DNA from: Alteromonas sp. MMG017
Lineage (GTDB): Bacteria > Pseudomonadota > Gammaproteobacteria > Enterobacterales > Alteromonadaceae
Direction of reading: 5' to 3'
Assembly (NCBI RefSeq): GCF_018100795.1
Contig: NZ_JAGJDY010000001.1
Coordinates: 62,001-126,000 of the forward strand
Length of the DNA stretch: 64,000 nt
In this document: piece by piece, positions 36,111 through 45,363 of the stretch
How positions within the stretch are numbered: position 1 is the first letter of the stretch
Layout: each line of letters begins with the position of its first letter
Translations under genes and position numbers: made by a program
Notes under the pieces: generated by a model
Database searches by the model: none
The model's input: the letters and a program-made list of their open reading frames with translations, nothing else
Told to the model about the DNA's origin: nothing

Positions 36111-38973
36111 TTTCTGTCAGCAAAGCTTCGGCCTGTGGGCGAGTATCAAAATATTCTTCGACGGTAAGTAACGCCGTTAGTATTCGCTCGGCCTCATCAG
36201 CTTTACCCAAGTGATAAAGCGTATAGGCTAAATGGTATTTCAGCGATGGGGATATAGCATCCCTAGCCGACGCCTCTCTTAGAATTGGTAAACTTTCGTT
36301 GTAACGGCCTTTAAGCGTTAAACTCCAACCGTAGGAATGCAAGACATCTGCATTGTTAGGCGCAAGTTCATAGGCTTTTTTTGCATAAGCGAAGCTTTGG
36401 TCGGTATCAGTGGAGAAATGTAAAACAGCTAGCCGGTTTAACATGGCATATCGGCTATTATCATCAACAAGACTAAGTAGCTGTTGATAATGACCAATAG
36501 CCTGGTTTTTATCGCCATAGTAGTAGTGATATTGAGCGAGTAAATTACGGGGAAAATAACGCGTTGGTTCTTGCTTTACTATGCTATTTAAGCGCACCAC
36601 CAGGCGGTTAAAACTTTGCTTTTGAACGCTAATGGAATACAGTTTAGCCAAGGCTAAATCGAAACTTGCATCAAGTGCCAATACGTTTTCAAAATGCTTA
36701 TAGGCTGTGTCTAGTTGCCCTTGCGCTTGTGCTAATTCGCCCTGCTTAAACTTAACTAGCGGATCATTCGGGAAGTCATTTTCAAGCATTTCCAGAGAGG
36801 CTGCAGCATCTTTCAATTCCCCAGAAACAAGCATTAACTTCACCAGCTGTAAATGAATATTTTTATCATCAGGTACTAGTTCGTGGATACTTTGCATCAC
36901 CTGTAACGCCTTGGCTTGCTCACCTAATGCTGTCCAAAGTGCGACTTGCGCAAGTCGAGTATTGATAGAAAGCGACGGAATAACATCCATTTTCTTAAGG
37001 GTAGTCAGCGCTTGTTGTGTATCGCTTACTTTTACAAAAAAACCTGCTAGTTGTACTAACGCGATTTGATTCCCAGGCTCGCTAGCCAAAAGCTTTCTTA
37101 GCAATTCTATCGCACTGTTGTAGTCGCCTATTTGCGCATAAGCCGCTACTGCAGAAAAGGTAACGTTCGACGGCGTAGACGCACCATTAGATACTAATAT
37201 TTTACGAAAGCCTGAAATGGCAGCCTGAACGTTACCCATTTGGAAATCAATTTTGGCCAACTGAAAAGCAACTTGTAAGTGCTCAGGACGCAAAGCAGAT
37301 AGGGAAAGTAATATTTCTCTGGCTTCATCTAACTCATTACGTTGAAGCAACAAGGTCGCCTGATTATAGCGTGCTGCGAACAACCTAGGTGATTGTAAAA
37401 GAACCCTATCAAGAACCTCTTGTGCTTTTTCGTATTGTTTATCAATAATAAGCTGAGCTGCGTACATATTTTGAATCGACACGTCATTTGCAAAGCGGGC
37501 TAACAACAACGTTATTGCTTCACCAGCTAGCACCGAGTTTCCGTTATTAAGATGATGTAGCGCATAGGTCATCAGCACTTGTCGGTTTTCAGGGTAACGT
37601 GCCTTTAAGCTAGATAGTTGCGCATTGCTTTGAGCAACTTTTCCGCGACTTAAGGCAACTCGCACGGCATACAAAGCGACATTAACGTTGTTTGGGTACG
37701 CCGCTTCCAACTTATTCAATAGGTTTACCGCTGCGAAATTTTGCTTGTTCTCGAGAAAAAGTGTTCCCAGCATTAGCGCTTGATCAATATTGTTATCGAT
37801 TAAGGTTTCTGCGTGAGGTCGCAAAGCAGACATCGCTGATTTTTTATCTCCAAGCGCTATATTAGTGCTTGCTAGCAGTATCGCCGTTTGTACATCTTCC
37901 TCTGTATGCTTCGCATAACTACGAAAATTGTCGCGGGCTGTTTCGTAATTCTTCTGCATTAACGCCACCATGCCCCGCAGGTAATAAAGTGCGGGTTCAG
38001 TGTGTAACATTACTTCATCTACATTCGCTAGTTGAGTAGCAATTTGCTCTAACTGAGGCCTGATAACCGCTAACGATTCAACTTGACTGGTTAACCAACT
38101 ATTGACGAACAATACGTATAGATCGCCCTCTGTTTGTAACAACAGATCTTCAGTAATTAAAAGTGCCGCATCAAAGTCAGAAGAAGAAATGTAAGCATCG
38201 ATTAAACTACGTGCCATGGTTGGATTATTGGGAGACAACAAGAAAGCTTTACTGTAAAACGCTTGGGCTTGGGCATACTCCCGGCGCTCTTTTGCCAATT
38301 GCCCCTTTAGCCACCACGTTTGCGCTTGAGTATCACTTTGCCCCATCGACATCGCCAATAGAGGCTCAGCTTCCTCAAAACGACGCTCAAGTATAGCCAA
38401 CAACGCTAATCCGTTAAGGCCTTTTGGGTGGTCAGCCACACGCGATAAGATTTGTTCATATTCGTATTTAGCACACAACATTCTAGACTGCTGTATACAT
38501 GCCTTAGCGCGAATTGTATGCCAGTTTATTTGCGCTTCAACATGAAAGGTTGAATCAAAATCAAGAGCAAGGATACGTTCACTCTCGCCTAAGCGAAGTA
38601 GTACCTCGCCCCAAGGCTCGAAGATAAGTCGAGCATCACCCCCTGCGTTATAGGCGGTTTGAAATGCAGCATCTGCTTGGGCAAACATGCCGTTCACTTG
38701 ATACAACTGTGCTAATAAGATTTGTGCGGGTAAATAGTCTGGTTCAGCTTGAAGTGCACTTTTTACATGAATAAATGCTTCTTTGTATTCCTTTAGGTAG
38801 AAAGAAGCTTTCCCTTTTTCATAATCCTCGTTATTGGCTGAATATACCGAGAAAGATAGAGAGAGACAAACAAAGAAAACAAGCGCACACCGTGCGCTTG
38901 TAGTTATAAATATCTGGGGAAAAGTATAAGTCATCAAGTCACATGCTCTGCTATAGGCAGTCGCTGAAGACAC
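36100..38973 (-). CDS. prsT: PEP-CTERM system TPR-repeat protein PrsT
   Basis: 957 residues with an N-terminal hydrophobic signal (CALVFFVCLSLSFSVYSANNEDYEKGKASFYLKEY read in parts) followed by more than 20 TPR-type repeats over the whole length. The start block YEKGKASFYLKEYKEAF and the tail of the TPR array match the PrsT family of PEP-CTERM/exosortase systems, which works in export or assembly of sorted proteins or exopolysaccharide. GTG at 38973 directly follows the upstream stop (TAAGTG), implying coupling; ATG at 38934 is an alternative. No exosortase, PrsK or PrsR is in the window. Confidence 0.8.
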   Translation of the reverse strand: MSSATAYSRACDLMTYTFPQIFITTSARCALVFFVCLSLSFSVYSANNEDYEKGKASFYLKEYKEAFIHVKSALQAEPDYLPAQILLAQLYQVNGMFAQADAAFQTAYNAGGDARLIFEPWGEVLLRLGESERILALDFDSTFHVEAQINWHTIRAKACIQQSRMLCAKYEYEQILSRVADHPKGLNGLALLAILERRFEEAEPLLAMSMGQSDTQAQTWWLKGQLAKERREYAQAQAFYSKAFLLSPNNPTMARSLIDAYISSSDFDAALLITEDLLLQTEGDLYVLFVNSWLTSQVESLAVIRPQLEQIATQLANVDEVMLHTEPALYYLRGMVALMQKNYETARDNFRSYAKHTEEDVQTAILLASTNIALGDKKSAMSALRPHAETLIDNNIDQALMLGTLFLENKQNFAAVNLLNKLEAAYPNNVNVALYAVRVALSRGKVAQSNAQLSSLKARYPENRQVLMTYALHHLNNGNSVLAGEAITLLLARFANDVSIQNMYAAQLIIDKQYEKAQEVLDRVLLQSPRLFAARYNQATLLLQRNELDEAREILLSLSALRPEHLQVAFQLAKIDFQMGNVQAAISGFRKILVSNGASTPSNVTFSAVAAYAQIGDYNSAIELLRKLLASEPGNQIALVQLAGFFVKVSDTQQALTTLKKMDVIPSLSINTRLAQVALWTALGEQAKALQVMQSIHELVPDDKNIHLQLVKLMLVSGELKDAAASLEMLENDFPNDPLVKFKQGELAQAQGQLDTAYKHFENVLALDASFDLALAKLYSISVQKQSFNRLVVRLNSIVKQEPTRYFPRNLLAQYHYYYGDKNQAIGHYQQLLSLVDDNSRYAMLNRLAVLHFSTDTDQSFAYAKKAYELAPNNADVLHSYGWSLTLKGRYNESLPILREASARDAISPSLKYHLAYTLYHLGKADEAERILTALLTVEEYFDTRPQAEALLTEIKR

Positions 38974-39924
38974 TTAGTAGCGGCGTACTCTTCTAAAGCT
39001 TAAGAATAACAAGAACAACGCCAATACTGCAATGGTAGGCGGCTCTGGGACAGTCACTACCGGAGGCGCTGAAGGTGTTTCGTAATTAAAGACATAATTA
39101 TGAAATTCACGAGCGCCTGTATATGAAACCGCGGCGAAAGAGCCATCAAACGACGCACCACCACGGGTTGTCGCTAAAGGGGCTAACACTGAACCTTTAA
39201 CAGCTAAACTATTAAAATCTATACTTTCTGCGTCGTAGAAGTTCCACAGAACATTTGAAAATGCTTCGCTACCGTTGAAACCATTGTTCAGGTTTACACC
39301 ACCACCCACTACGATGTCATTCGCAATAGCATCATTTGCAGAAACATTGATGATAACGGTTTCTGCATCGCCCCAGTTCAGCGATAAATTACTATTTTGT
39401 GCAAAGATATCGCCAGCGGATACATTAAAGATTGCAACGCTTTCTGTGCCTATATAGTTAAATATGCCATTACTGTATGTGCCATTTGCGCTAAGGCTGG
39501 CAAAGTACGCTGAATCGGCGTGCAGCGAGGCCGCTACCTCATCAATAGTGAGATCAGCATTATAAATCGCTTCGCCGTCACTACCGTCATTCAGTTCTAC
39601 ATGCGACACATTAAGCGCGCCACCGTAAACTAAATTATTGTCATTTAAAACGCGAATTTGATTGGCGTTGACGTCACCCATAATGGTAACAGCATCGATG
39701 GCAGTGTTTGTATTCGCCAGCCGACTACCGAACTCAACCGCATGACCATTAGCGTTTAAGTCACCACCGATAAGCACTTGGCCCTGCACATCACCACCTT
39801 GAAAATTGTAATCTTCTAACAAGATGAGGTTGTAAGTACCCAACGTACTTGAAGTAGACTCTGAGGCGCTCACTGAAGCTACAAACGTAAACAACGATAT
39901 CACTAATACGACTAAGCGAAACAT
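38974..39924 (-). CDS. Choice-of-anchor A family protein with PEP-CTERM sorting signal
   Basis: 316 residues. Signal peptide FRLVVLVISLFTFVASVSAS, then a choice-of-anchor A domain (YNLILLEDYNFQGGDVQG; GGDLNANGHAVEFG; ending with FDGSFAAVSYTGAREFHNY). The C-terminus VPEPPTIAVLALFLLFLSF plus RRVRRY is a complete PEP-CTERM tripartite signal: VPEP, hydrophobic helix, Arg cluster. An exosortase should cleave it and anchor or release it at the surface. ATG at 39924 is chosen because AAGG lies 8-9 nt upstream and the signal peptide begins there. It is co-transcribed with prsT. Confidence 0.88.
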   Translation of the reverse strand: MFRLVVLVISLFTFVASVSASESTSSTLGTYNLILLEDYNFQGGDVQGQVLIGGDLNANGHAVEFGSRLANTNTAIDAVTIMGDVNANQIRVLNDNNLVYGGALNVSHVELNDGSDGEAIYNADLTIDEVAASLHADSAYFASLSANGTYSNGIFNYIGTESVAIFNVSAGDIFAQNSNLSLNWGDAETVIINVSANDAIANDIVVGGGVNLNNGFNGSEAFSNVLWNFYDAESIDFNSLAVKGSVLAPLATTRGGASFDGSFAAVSYTGAREFHNYVFNYETPSAPPVVTVPEPPTIAVLALFLLFLSFRRVRRY

Positions 39925-40009
39925 CACGTACTGCCTTATATTTGCATGAGGTTCAAACAAGTTCATCAACTTAAGAAATCAAGTCAAAACTTGCGTATTC
40001 CGCAATATA

Positions 40010-40025
40010 AGCAAGATTCACACCA
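40010..40025 (-). promoter_or_regulatory. Sigma-54 promoter candidate for the PEP-CTERM gene
   Basis: Minus strand TGGTGTGAATCTTGCT: GG and GC are 10 bases apart, with TTGCT matching the -12 element fully. The -24 element TGGTGTG keeps TGG but departs from CAC. The expected +1 is near 39998, about 75 bases before the ATG. Confidence 0.5.
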
Positions 40026-40138
40026 TTAAAATAAAGCAATGATTTAATTGGCATTTATATACTAAGGGAAGATACCAACTATAAGTTATGTAAAAAAAAC
40101 TGACGCCCGACGATTTTTTTACACCTTGTTAACTAGTA

Positions 40139-40153
40139 GCACCATGTTGGTGC
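40139..40153. promoter_or_regulatory. NtrC-type palindromic activator site
   Basis: GCACCATGTTGGTGC is a perfect 6+3+6 palindrome of the kind bound by NtrC (GCACCA-N3-TGGTGC, as in the glnA enhancer of enterics). It lies about 115 bases upstream of the sigma-54 candidate at 40010-40025, a usual enhancer distance. The rest of 39925-40226 shows no gene. Confidence 0.6.
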
Positions 40154-40226
40154 AATGGTGTTTTAGACATCTTCCCATAAGTACGATGCGGCCAATCCTA
40201 TCTAATAGGGGTGAAGGTAAAAAATA

Positions 40227-41384
40227 TTACGGTATAAATATCAAGCCTTCGTGAGGAGAAACATCACCGTGACAAATCGCGGCAAAGTTTTCCATTAATG
40301 ACACAATATTTTTATGCTCTTTTACCGACAGCCATGAAGAAGTCCACTGCATGGCTTCTTTTACAAAAGCCCCACTTTGTGATTGAAATTTACTTGCACC
40401 TAGCTCAGCCATTCTGGTTTGAATGTGGGCAGGTGCAAAGAAGAATTCATCGCTATTGCCAGAGGCGTCTTCGGTATTTTCAGCCCCATCCCCTGTGCCC
40501 GCGTCTTGCCAATGGGTTAATCCCACTTGCACATAGCGCATGAGATCATCACCAAGCCTTGTCTTAAGTCGCTGCTTAACCTCACTGTTGCCCGACATAT
40601 CTACCACAATACTGGCTTTACTGGCGATGTCATCTAGCTTGTCATAACAAACCACTTGATTGTAGACATCTAGTCCCTCAACAAACGCTTGGCTTTTGTT
40701 AGAGGTCACACCCACCACGTGATAGTCATCTTTTTTAAGGGCATAGGCCAACCCTAAACTGGTTTTGCTTGATGCGCTTAATACAATCACTTGTCTCGGT
40801 TTAGGCGCGTTGTACTGGTCTATTAAATCCCATAAACAATAGGATGTGATGTATAAAGGCCACAGTAGCATTTGCAGGTTTTCACGGTGTGACTGGGTTT
40901 TATCGCCGCCACTTTCTAACGGGCGATACAAGTTATAGCCCTGCGGTAATGCTTTTCTATGGGCGCTGGTATCAATCAAATTTCCTTGAGCAAAAGCAAC
41001 GGCGTCCATATGCAGATGCGTGGCAGGCGGGAAATACCCAAAATAGCGGCTGCCTACGTCCACCCCCTTTACGCTAGACGTTGACACCTTCCCAATCCCC
41101 CACACAGGAATCACCCCCCACTTATTGTTGGTGTTGCTCTCTAGTGGTTGGTTAGACGCAGCTTTATCGGCAAGGGCTTTGTCAGAAACCGCTGGAAAAA
41201 ACTGCCAATATCCAAGCTTTTTACCCATCATGAAATAAGTGAGATTATTGGCAGTAAACGCAAAACGCTCTACTTCAAAAGTCACGCCCTCTTTCGACAG
41301 CCCTTGATTAGAAAGCTCGGTGTTTTCTGTCGCGACTATACGGTGTTGGCTTAAGTCTTGTTTATCAACTTGAAACTGTTGCAT
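40227..41384 (-). CDS. DUF2855 family protein
   Basis: 385 residues of the DUF2855 family, function unknown. The N-terminal half has FAFTANNLTYFMMG and WGVIPVWGIGKV. The second half looks like a medium-chain dehydrogenase-type nucleotide domain (VIVLSASSKTSLGLAYALKK, with a degenerate glycine loop, and SIVVDMSGNSEV). It starts 24 bases after the flavoprotein stop, so they form a two-gene unit under the divergent TetR operators. A redox role with the flavoprotein is inferred. Confidence 0.75.
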   Translation of the reverse strand: MQQFQVDKQDLSQHRIVATENTELSNQGLSKEGVTFEVERFAFTANNLTYFMMGKKLGYWQFFPAVSDKALADKAASNQPLESNTNNKWGVIPVWGIGKVSTSSVKGVDVGSRYFGYFPPATHLHMDAVAFAQGNLIDTSAHRKALPQGYNLYRPLESGGDKTQSHRENLQMLLWPLYITSYCLWDLIDQYNAPKPRQVIVLSASSKTSLGLAYALKKDDYHVVGVTSNKSQAFVEGLDVYNQVVCYDKLDDIASKASIVVDMSGNSEVKQRLKTRLGDDLMRYVQVGLTHWQDAGTGDGAENTEDASGNSDEFFFAPAHIQTRMAELGASKFQSQSGAFVKEAMQWTSSWLSVKEHKNIVSLMENFAAICHGDVSPHEGLIFIP

Positions 41385-41408
41385 AACCTTTTTCCCTTTT
41401 TCTTAATG

Positions 41409-42824
41409 TTAAAGTTTGCCACTGGCTTTTAGCATATGCATGTACTCCATGAGTTTCCCCATAGCAGGTTGCGACGCGGCTTTGAGGCGCCCTAACACTT
41501 GTAGTTTTGGCATATCGTCTTTGGCCACACCATGAACAATTTTGGAAAAACCATCGAGTCGACAATTGTGGATCCATGCTCGAAGCTCAGGCGCCTCACC
41601 CCAAATATGCATATTTCGCAGCATGGCTGCTGTCATAGGTACCCAGTCAATATCACGATTGGGCAAAGGGACAACTTGGGTCAGTTTCTGTTTGGTAGCG
41701 TCATCATCATAGGCTGCCTCAACATGGGCAATTAGCGCCGCACTAAACACCGGTTGGTAAGCTCGCACGGTTTGAGGCGTAATAGTATTGCCCTCAAAAA
41801 CAGGCTTTATCTCTAGATTTGTGATTGCTGACGCCGAACAGTCCACCACCAATGCATCTTCTGGCATTGCCCACTGAGTATCCTCGAACGTAAGCGCCTC
41901 TTTTGCCACATGAGTCACTCTGCCATGGCGAATAATATTGGGTAGGGTTTGCAGTGCCGTCAGTTCGGCTTCGCTTACCGTTGCGCCATGGAACATAGCA
42001 GGCCTGATGTCTTTATCTATACGCAGCATCACCCCCTTTTCCTCTAATTTATCGAACATGTCATCGATAGAGGTCGACTGAGCAATAGCTTCCATTTGGT
42101 TCGCTTGCGCACCAATGGTATCGAAGAAAAAGTCATCGAGTGGCTGGGTGTTTTTGCGATTAAGCAGCCATGCATCCCGCGATACCACCCAATGAATGTT
42201 TTCAGGGTTTACAAAATTGCTAAGCAACCATAAACAAGTGTCGATCCCCGTTTTACCACCGCCTATGACCACATAATTTTTATGCCCGCGTACACGTTGG
42301 GTTAAGGTGTTTACTGGCGTAAAATCAACATTTTCATCAAGGGTAAAGCTAGGCTTGTGGGTAATAGGAATACTGGTTTTTAAGTAGGTCGCATCCACGG
42401 TTTTTTTATTCACGGTAACCTCGTAGGTTTTACCGCCCGTGATATTAGTAAACTTACCATCGCCTTCGTATTGGCTGAGGGGAAAATACTGAACGCGACC
42501 TGAGGGTAAAAAGGTCTCTTGCATGACTGCATCAAAGTAGGCACTCACCTCAGCACCAGAGGCTAATCCCATTAACCCTTCGTTCATTCCTGTTTTATCA
42601 ATGACGCCGCGATTTAGCTCTCGTGAACAAACACCATAGAAAGCAGAAGGCTGATGTAGGGTGACAAAAGGGTAGGCTAAGTTCCAATGGCCACCAGGCT
42701 TAGCGTATTTATCGACAATGATGATGCTGGCATCGGTTTCGCTGAGTAGCACATCGGCAAATGCCATGCCTACCGCCCCACTTCCCACAATCAAATAATC
42801 GCAAGTTAATTGTTCTGCTTTCAT
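41409..42824 (-). CDS. FAD/NAD(P)-binding oxidoreductase (flavin-monooxygenase-like)
   Basis: 471 residues. The N-terminal FAD loop is DYLIVGSGAVGMAFAD, followed by the acidic end of strand 2 (IIIVDKY) and GGHWNLAYPFVTLHQP. A second dinucleotide loop, YVVIGGGKTGIDTCLWLL (about 190), should bind NAD(P)H. This two-dinucleotide layout is that of flavin-containing monooxygenases and related oxidoreductases. No signal peptide. First gene of the unit with the DUF2855 protein; likely repressed by the adjacent TetR protein. Confidence 0.78.
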   Translation of the reverse strand: MKAEQLTCDYLIVGSGAVGMAFADVLLSETDASIIIVDKYAKPGGHWNLAYPFVTLHQPSAFYGVCSRELNRGVIDKTGMNEGLMGLASGAEVSAYFDAVMQETFLPSGRVQYFPLSQYEGDGKFTNITGGKTYEVTVNKKTVDATYLKTSIPITHKPSFTLDENVDFTPVNTLTQRVRGHKNYVVIGGGKTGIDTCLWLLSNFVNPENIHWVVSRDAWLLNRKNTQPLDDFFFDTIGAQANQMEAIAQSTSIDDMFDKLEEKGVMLRIDKDIRPAMFHGATVSEAELTALQTLPNIIRHGRVTHVAKEALTFEDTQWAMPEDALVVDCSASAITNLEIKPVFEGNTITPQTVRAYQPVFSAALIAHVEAAYDDDATKQKLTQVVPLPNRDIDWVPMTAAMLRNMHIWGEAPELRAWIHNCRLDGFSKIVHGVAKDDMPKLQVLGRLKAASQPAMGKLMEYMHMLKASGKL

Positions 42825-42908
42825 ATACTATGTCCTTTATGTATGAACCGGCCTGCACGCGGGTTTATAAAATATAATCAGGTTAAACGACAATCTAATG
42901 GAACGATT

Positions 42909-42951
42909 GAATATAACAGTGTTATATTCAATATATATAACGCCGTTATAT
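42909..42951. promoter_or_regulatory. Double TetR-type operator
   Basis: Two inverted repeats of the same type: AATATAACAGTGTTATATT (42910-42928) and ATATAACGCCGTTATAT (42935-42951). The shared pattern is ATATAAC-N3-GTTATAT and the centres are 24 bp apart. They lie between the flavoprotein and TetR genes. Confidence 0.85.
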
Positions 42952-42976
42952 TGCGCAACATGTAAATTCAATGTAA

Positions 42977-43567
42977 ATGAAAAAAGATACTCGTCAGAAA
43001 ATTTTAGATGCAGCTTCCACCTTGTTCTTGAAAGGGGGCACCCACGCATTAAGCGTACGTGCCATCGCGGAGGGCGCTGGTATGTCTACCATTGGCATTT
43101 ATAGCCATTTCAAAGGTAAACAAGGTATTCTCGATGCCTTGTATATTGAAGGCTTTACCCTTGTCGATGACATGATGAAGCAGTCAGAGGGTAATACCCC
43201 ATCAGATCGGTTACTTAATGCCTGCGAACACGTGCTGCTATTCTCTGAAGCACATGCAGCGCATTACAATCTAATATTTGGCTCTAATCTAAAAGATTAC
43301 ACCCCGAGCGAGGACGCAATTGCTGCAGGGGAAAAGGCGTTTATTACACTAACTAAAGTGGTATCTGCGATAATTAAAAAAGAGATTGCTGTAGAAGAGC
43401 GTCAAGATATAGCCATGCAAATTTGGGCGTTATGTCATGGTTATATAAGTTTAAACCAACATGAAATTCGCAATAGAATTAATTGGGTAGACTGGAAAGC
43501 GCGGGCATTGAATGCAATTCGCCTGCACGTTTACGCTTTGGTTGCTACGCACAACAGTCATTGCTAA
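42977..43567 (+). CDS. TetR/AcrR-family transcriptional regulator
   Basis: 196 residues. The N-terminal HTH (KKDTRQKILDAASTLFLKGG; LSVRAIAEGAGMSTIGIYSHFKGKQGILDAL read in parts) is typical of TetR regulators. The C-terminal half is the variable ligand-binding domain (YNLIFGSNL, WALCHGYISL). It probably represses itself and the divergent flavoprotein-DUF2855 unit through the double palindrome just upstream. The ligand is unknown. Confidence 0.88.
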   Translation: MKKDTRQKILDAASTLFLKGGTHALSVRAIAEGAGMSTIGIYSHFKGKQGILDALYIEGFTLVDDMMKQSEGNTPSDRLLNACEHVLLFSEAHAAHYNLIFGSNLKDYTPSEDAIAAGEKAFITLTKVVSAIIKKEIAVEERQDIAMQIWALCHGYISLNQHEIRNRINWVDWKARALNAIRLHVYALVATHNSHC

Positions 43568-43568
43568 T

Positions 43569-43607
43569 AGACGCTTGCTAAAGACGCTTGTTAAAGTCGC
43601 TTGAAGA
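43569..43607. repeat. 13-bp tandem repeat after the TetR gene
   Basis: AGACGCTTGCTAA, AGACGCTTGTTAA and AGTCGCTTGAAGA follow one another directly. Three imperfect copies with no coding role. Confidence 0.6.
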
Positions 43608-43717
43608 AGCCACTTATAATAAGAATACAAAGCAGCAACACATTAACCGGCCTATCACGAACATGCTCGAGATAAGTGACAACTTATGTGTTACTGACTC
43701 ATGGTACGGTTCGAGGC

Positions 43718-44575
43718 TTATTTCGCTTCGTTTAGCGCATCATCGATGTCTTTCGCGCTATGCCTATCTTTAAGCTGCGCATCGCCCCACGTACGATTAA
43801 CAATTACGCCGCGCTGTACTGCTGGGCGAGCCTCAATTTCTGTTGCCCAACGCAGAACATGTTTGTAGTCGTTAACTTGCAAGAAAGTGGCTGCGTCATA
43901 CAGGTTTCCAAGTACTAAGTTGCCATACCATGGCCAAATAGCCATATCAGCAATACTGTACTCCTCACCCGCAAAATAGGTATTTTTGGCGAGGTGTTTG
44001 TCTAGTACATCTAGCTCACGTTTTACTTCCATGGTAAATCGGTTAATTGGGTATTCCATTGGGTAAGGTGCATAACTGTAGAAGTGACCAAAGCCGCCGC
44101 CTAAGTAAGGCGCTGAACCTACTTGCCAGAATAACCAATTAAAACATTCTACTTTTGCAGCAGGATCGTTAGGAATAAATACATCAAACTTTTCCGCTAA
44201 ATAGTGCAGTATCGAACCCGATTCAAATAGCTTTGTTTCAGGTGTAGTCGATGTATCTACCATGGCAGGAATTTTAGAATTCGGGTTTACATCAACGAAG
44301 CCAGATGAAAATTGATCACCTTCGCCGATGTTAACCAACCATGCATCGTAATCGGCGTCTGTAATACCTGCAGCTAAAAGCTCTTCCAACATGATAGTCA
44401 CTTTCTGACCGTTGGGAGTAGCCAAAGAATAAAGCTGAAGTGGGTGCTGGCCTACAGAGCGTTCTTGCTCATGAGTGGCACCCGATACAGGGCGATTGAT
44501 ACTAGCCCATTTGTTACCGTCATCTTCATTTTGGCTCCATACTTTTGGAGGCGTATAAGTATTACTGTCAGACAT
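43718..44575 (-). CDS. yghU: YghU-type glutathione S-transferase / disulfide-bond reductase
   Basis: 285 residues (E. coli YghU 288). Nu-class GST that binds two glutathiones and has disulfide-bond reductase activity. The long N-terminal lead (YTPPKVWSQNEDDGNKWASINRPVSG, in parts) is typical of this subgroup. The thioredoxin-like half has LYSLATPNGQKVTIMLEEL, PNSKIPAMVD and ESGSILHYLAEKF, with the glutathione-contacting Glu and Ser. The helical half ends with the GST motif YSIADMAIWPWYG. It stands alone. Confidence 0.93.
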   Translation of the reverse strand: MSDSNTYTPPKVWSQNEDDGNKWASINRPVSGATHEQERSVGQHPLQLYSLATPNGQKVTIMLEELLAAGITDADYDAWLVNIGEGDQFSSGFVDVNPNSKIPAMVDTSTTPETKLFESGSILHYLAEKFDVFIPNDPAAKVECFNWLFWQVGSAPYLGGGFGHFYSYAPYPMEYPINRFTMEVKRELDVLDKHLAKNTYFAGEEYSIADMAIWPWYGNLVLGNLYDAATFLQVNDYKHVLRWATEIEARPAVQRGVIVNRTWGDAQLKDRHSAKDIDDALNEAK

Positions 44576-45302
44576 ATCAGATCCTTTTCTATCGCGTTAG
44601 CATGATTATAAATTTGATGTGTGTACTGAATATGGAATTACAAGGGATAGGATGAATGATATACGACCAAGCACTTATCGCTGGGATAATTCGCAAATAA
44701 GCAGATTAAAATCGTTTTAACACGTATTTTAAACTGCCCCTGCGTGAATAAAAGGCGCGCAATCCATTGCCCGCAAACTGAGTGGTTATTAGGTGCGTGC
44801 TGTTAAATAGCGTATTCGCTATAACGAGCATCACCAGTAACCGAATTCTTTTCTAACAAGTGCTAATTGCTGCTTGAGAAAGCCTAGTCTTGTTCCAAAG
44901 AGGACAGTGCATCAAGCAACATGCATGTATTGAAATCGTTCGACATGAGCTCGTTTGACATAAGCTCATTAGCAAAAATGGTTTTAGTGAAATTTCTTAC
45001 TACTGCAAACATACGCTTCCTCCCTGTGGGTATTGCTTTGAGTCACAATACCGATGCTGCCATTGCTGTGGTCTCGATTAAGAGTAAGCAGCATTTGTGC
45101 CAGCACAACAAATTAATAAATATCAGTAACTTATTGAAAACCACCCGTTAAGTGAGATAAAGGGTACTGAGAAAATGTTGCACTCTCGCAACACTTTATT
45201 ACTGACTAGGGAAACATCCGAAGCTTGAAGTAAAAACCTGGACTTAAAATATGAAGTAAAAGAGTTAGTGTATTTGAACTAGCAAAACCTGACAGAAGGG
45301 AT
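44576..45302. other. Long non-coding stretch between yghU and maeA
   Basis: About 730 bases. A TATAAT at 44605-44610 (minus strand) may belong to the yghU promoter. A 76-codon plus-strand frame at 44921-45151 has a short near-repeat in its 5' part and no family resemblance or ribosome site, so I do not call it. No RNA gene is recognisable. Confidence 0.55.
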
Positions 45303-45326
45303 AAAAAAAGCAGCCCTAGGGCTGCT
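45303..45326 (-). terminator. Terminator of maeA
   Basis: The palindrome AGCAGCCCTAGGGCTGCT, read on the minus strand, runs into seven T. It lies 38 bases past the maeA stop. Confidence 0.9.
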
Positions 45327-45363
45327 CTCGTAGACTTTTATTAACTACTTACACGACATTAGT

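Noticed and set aside
44921..45151. 76-codon plus-strand frame in the yghU-maeA gap
   Set aside because: No ribosome site, odd composition with an internal near-repeat, no family resemblance.
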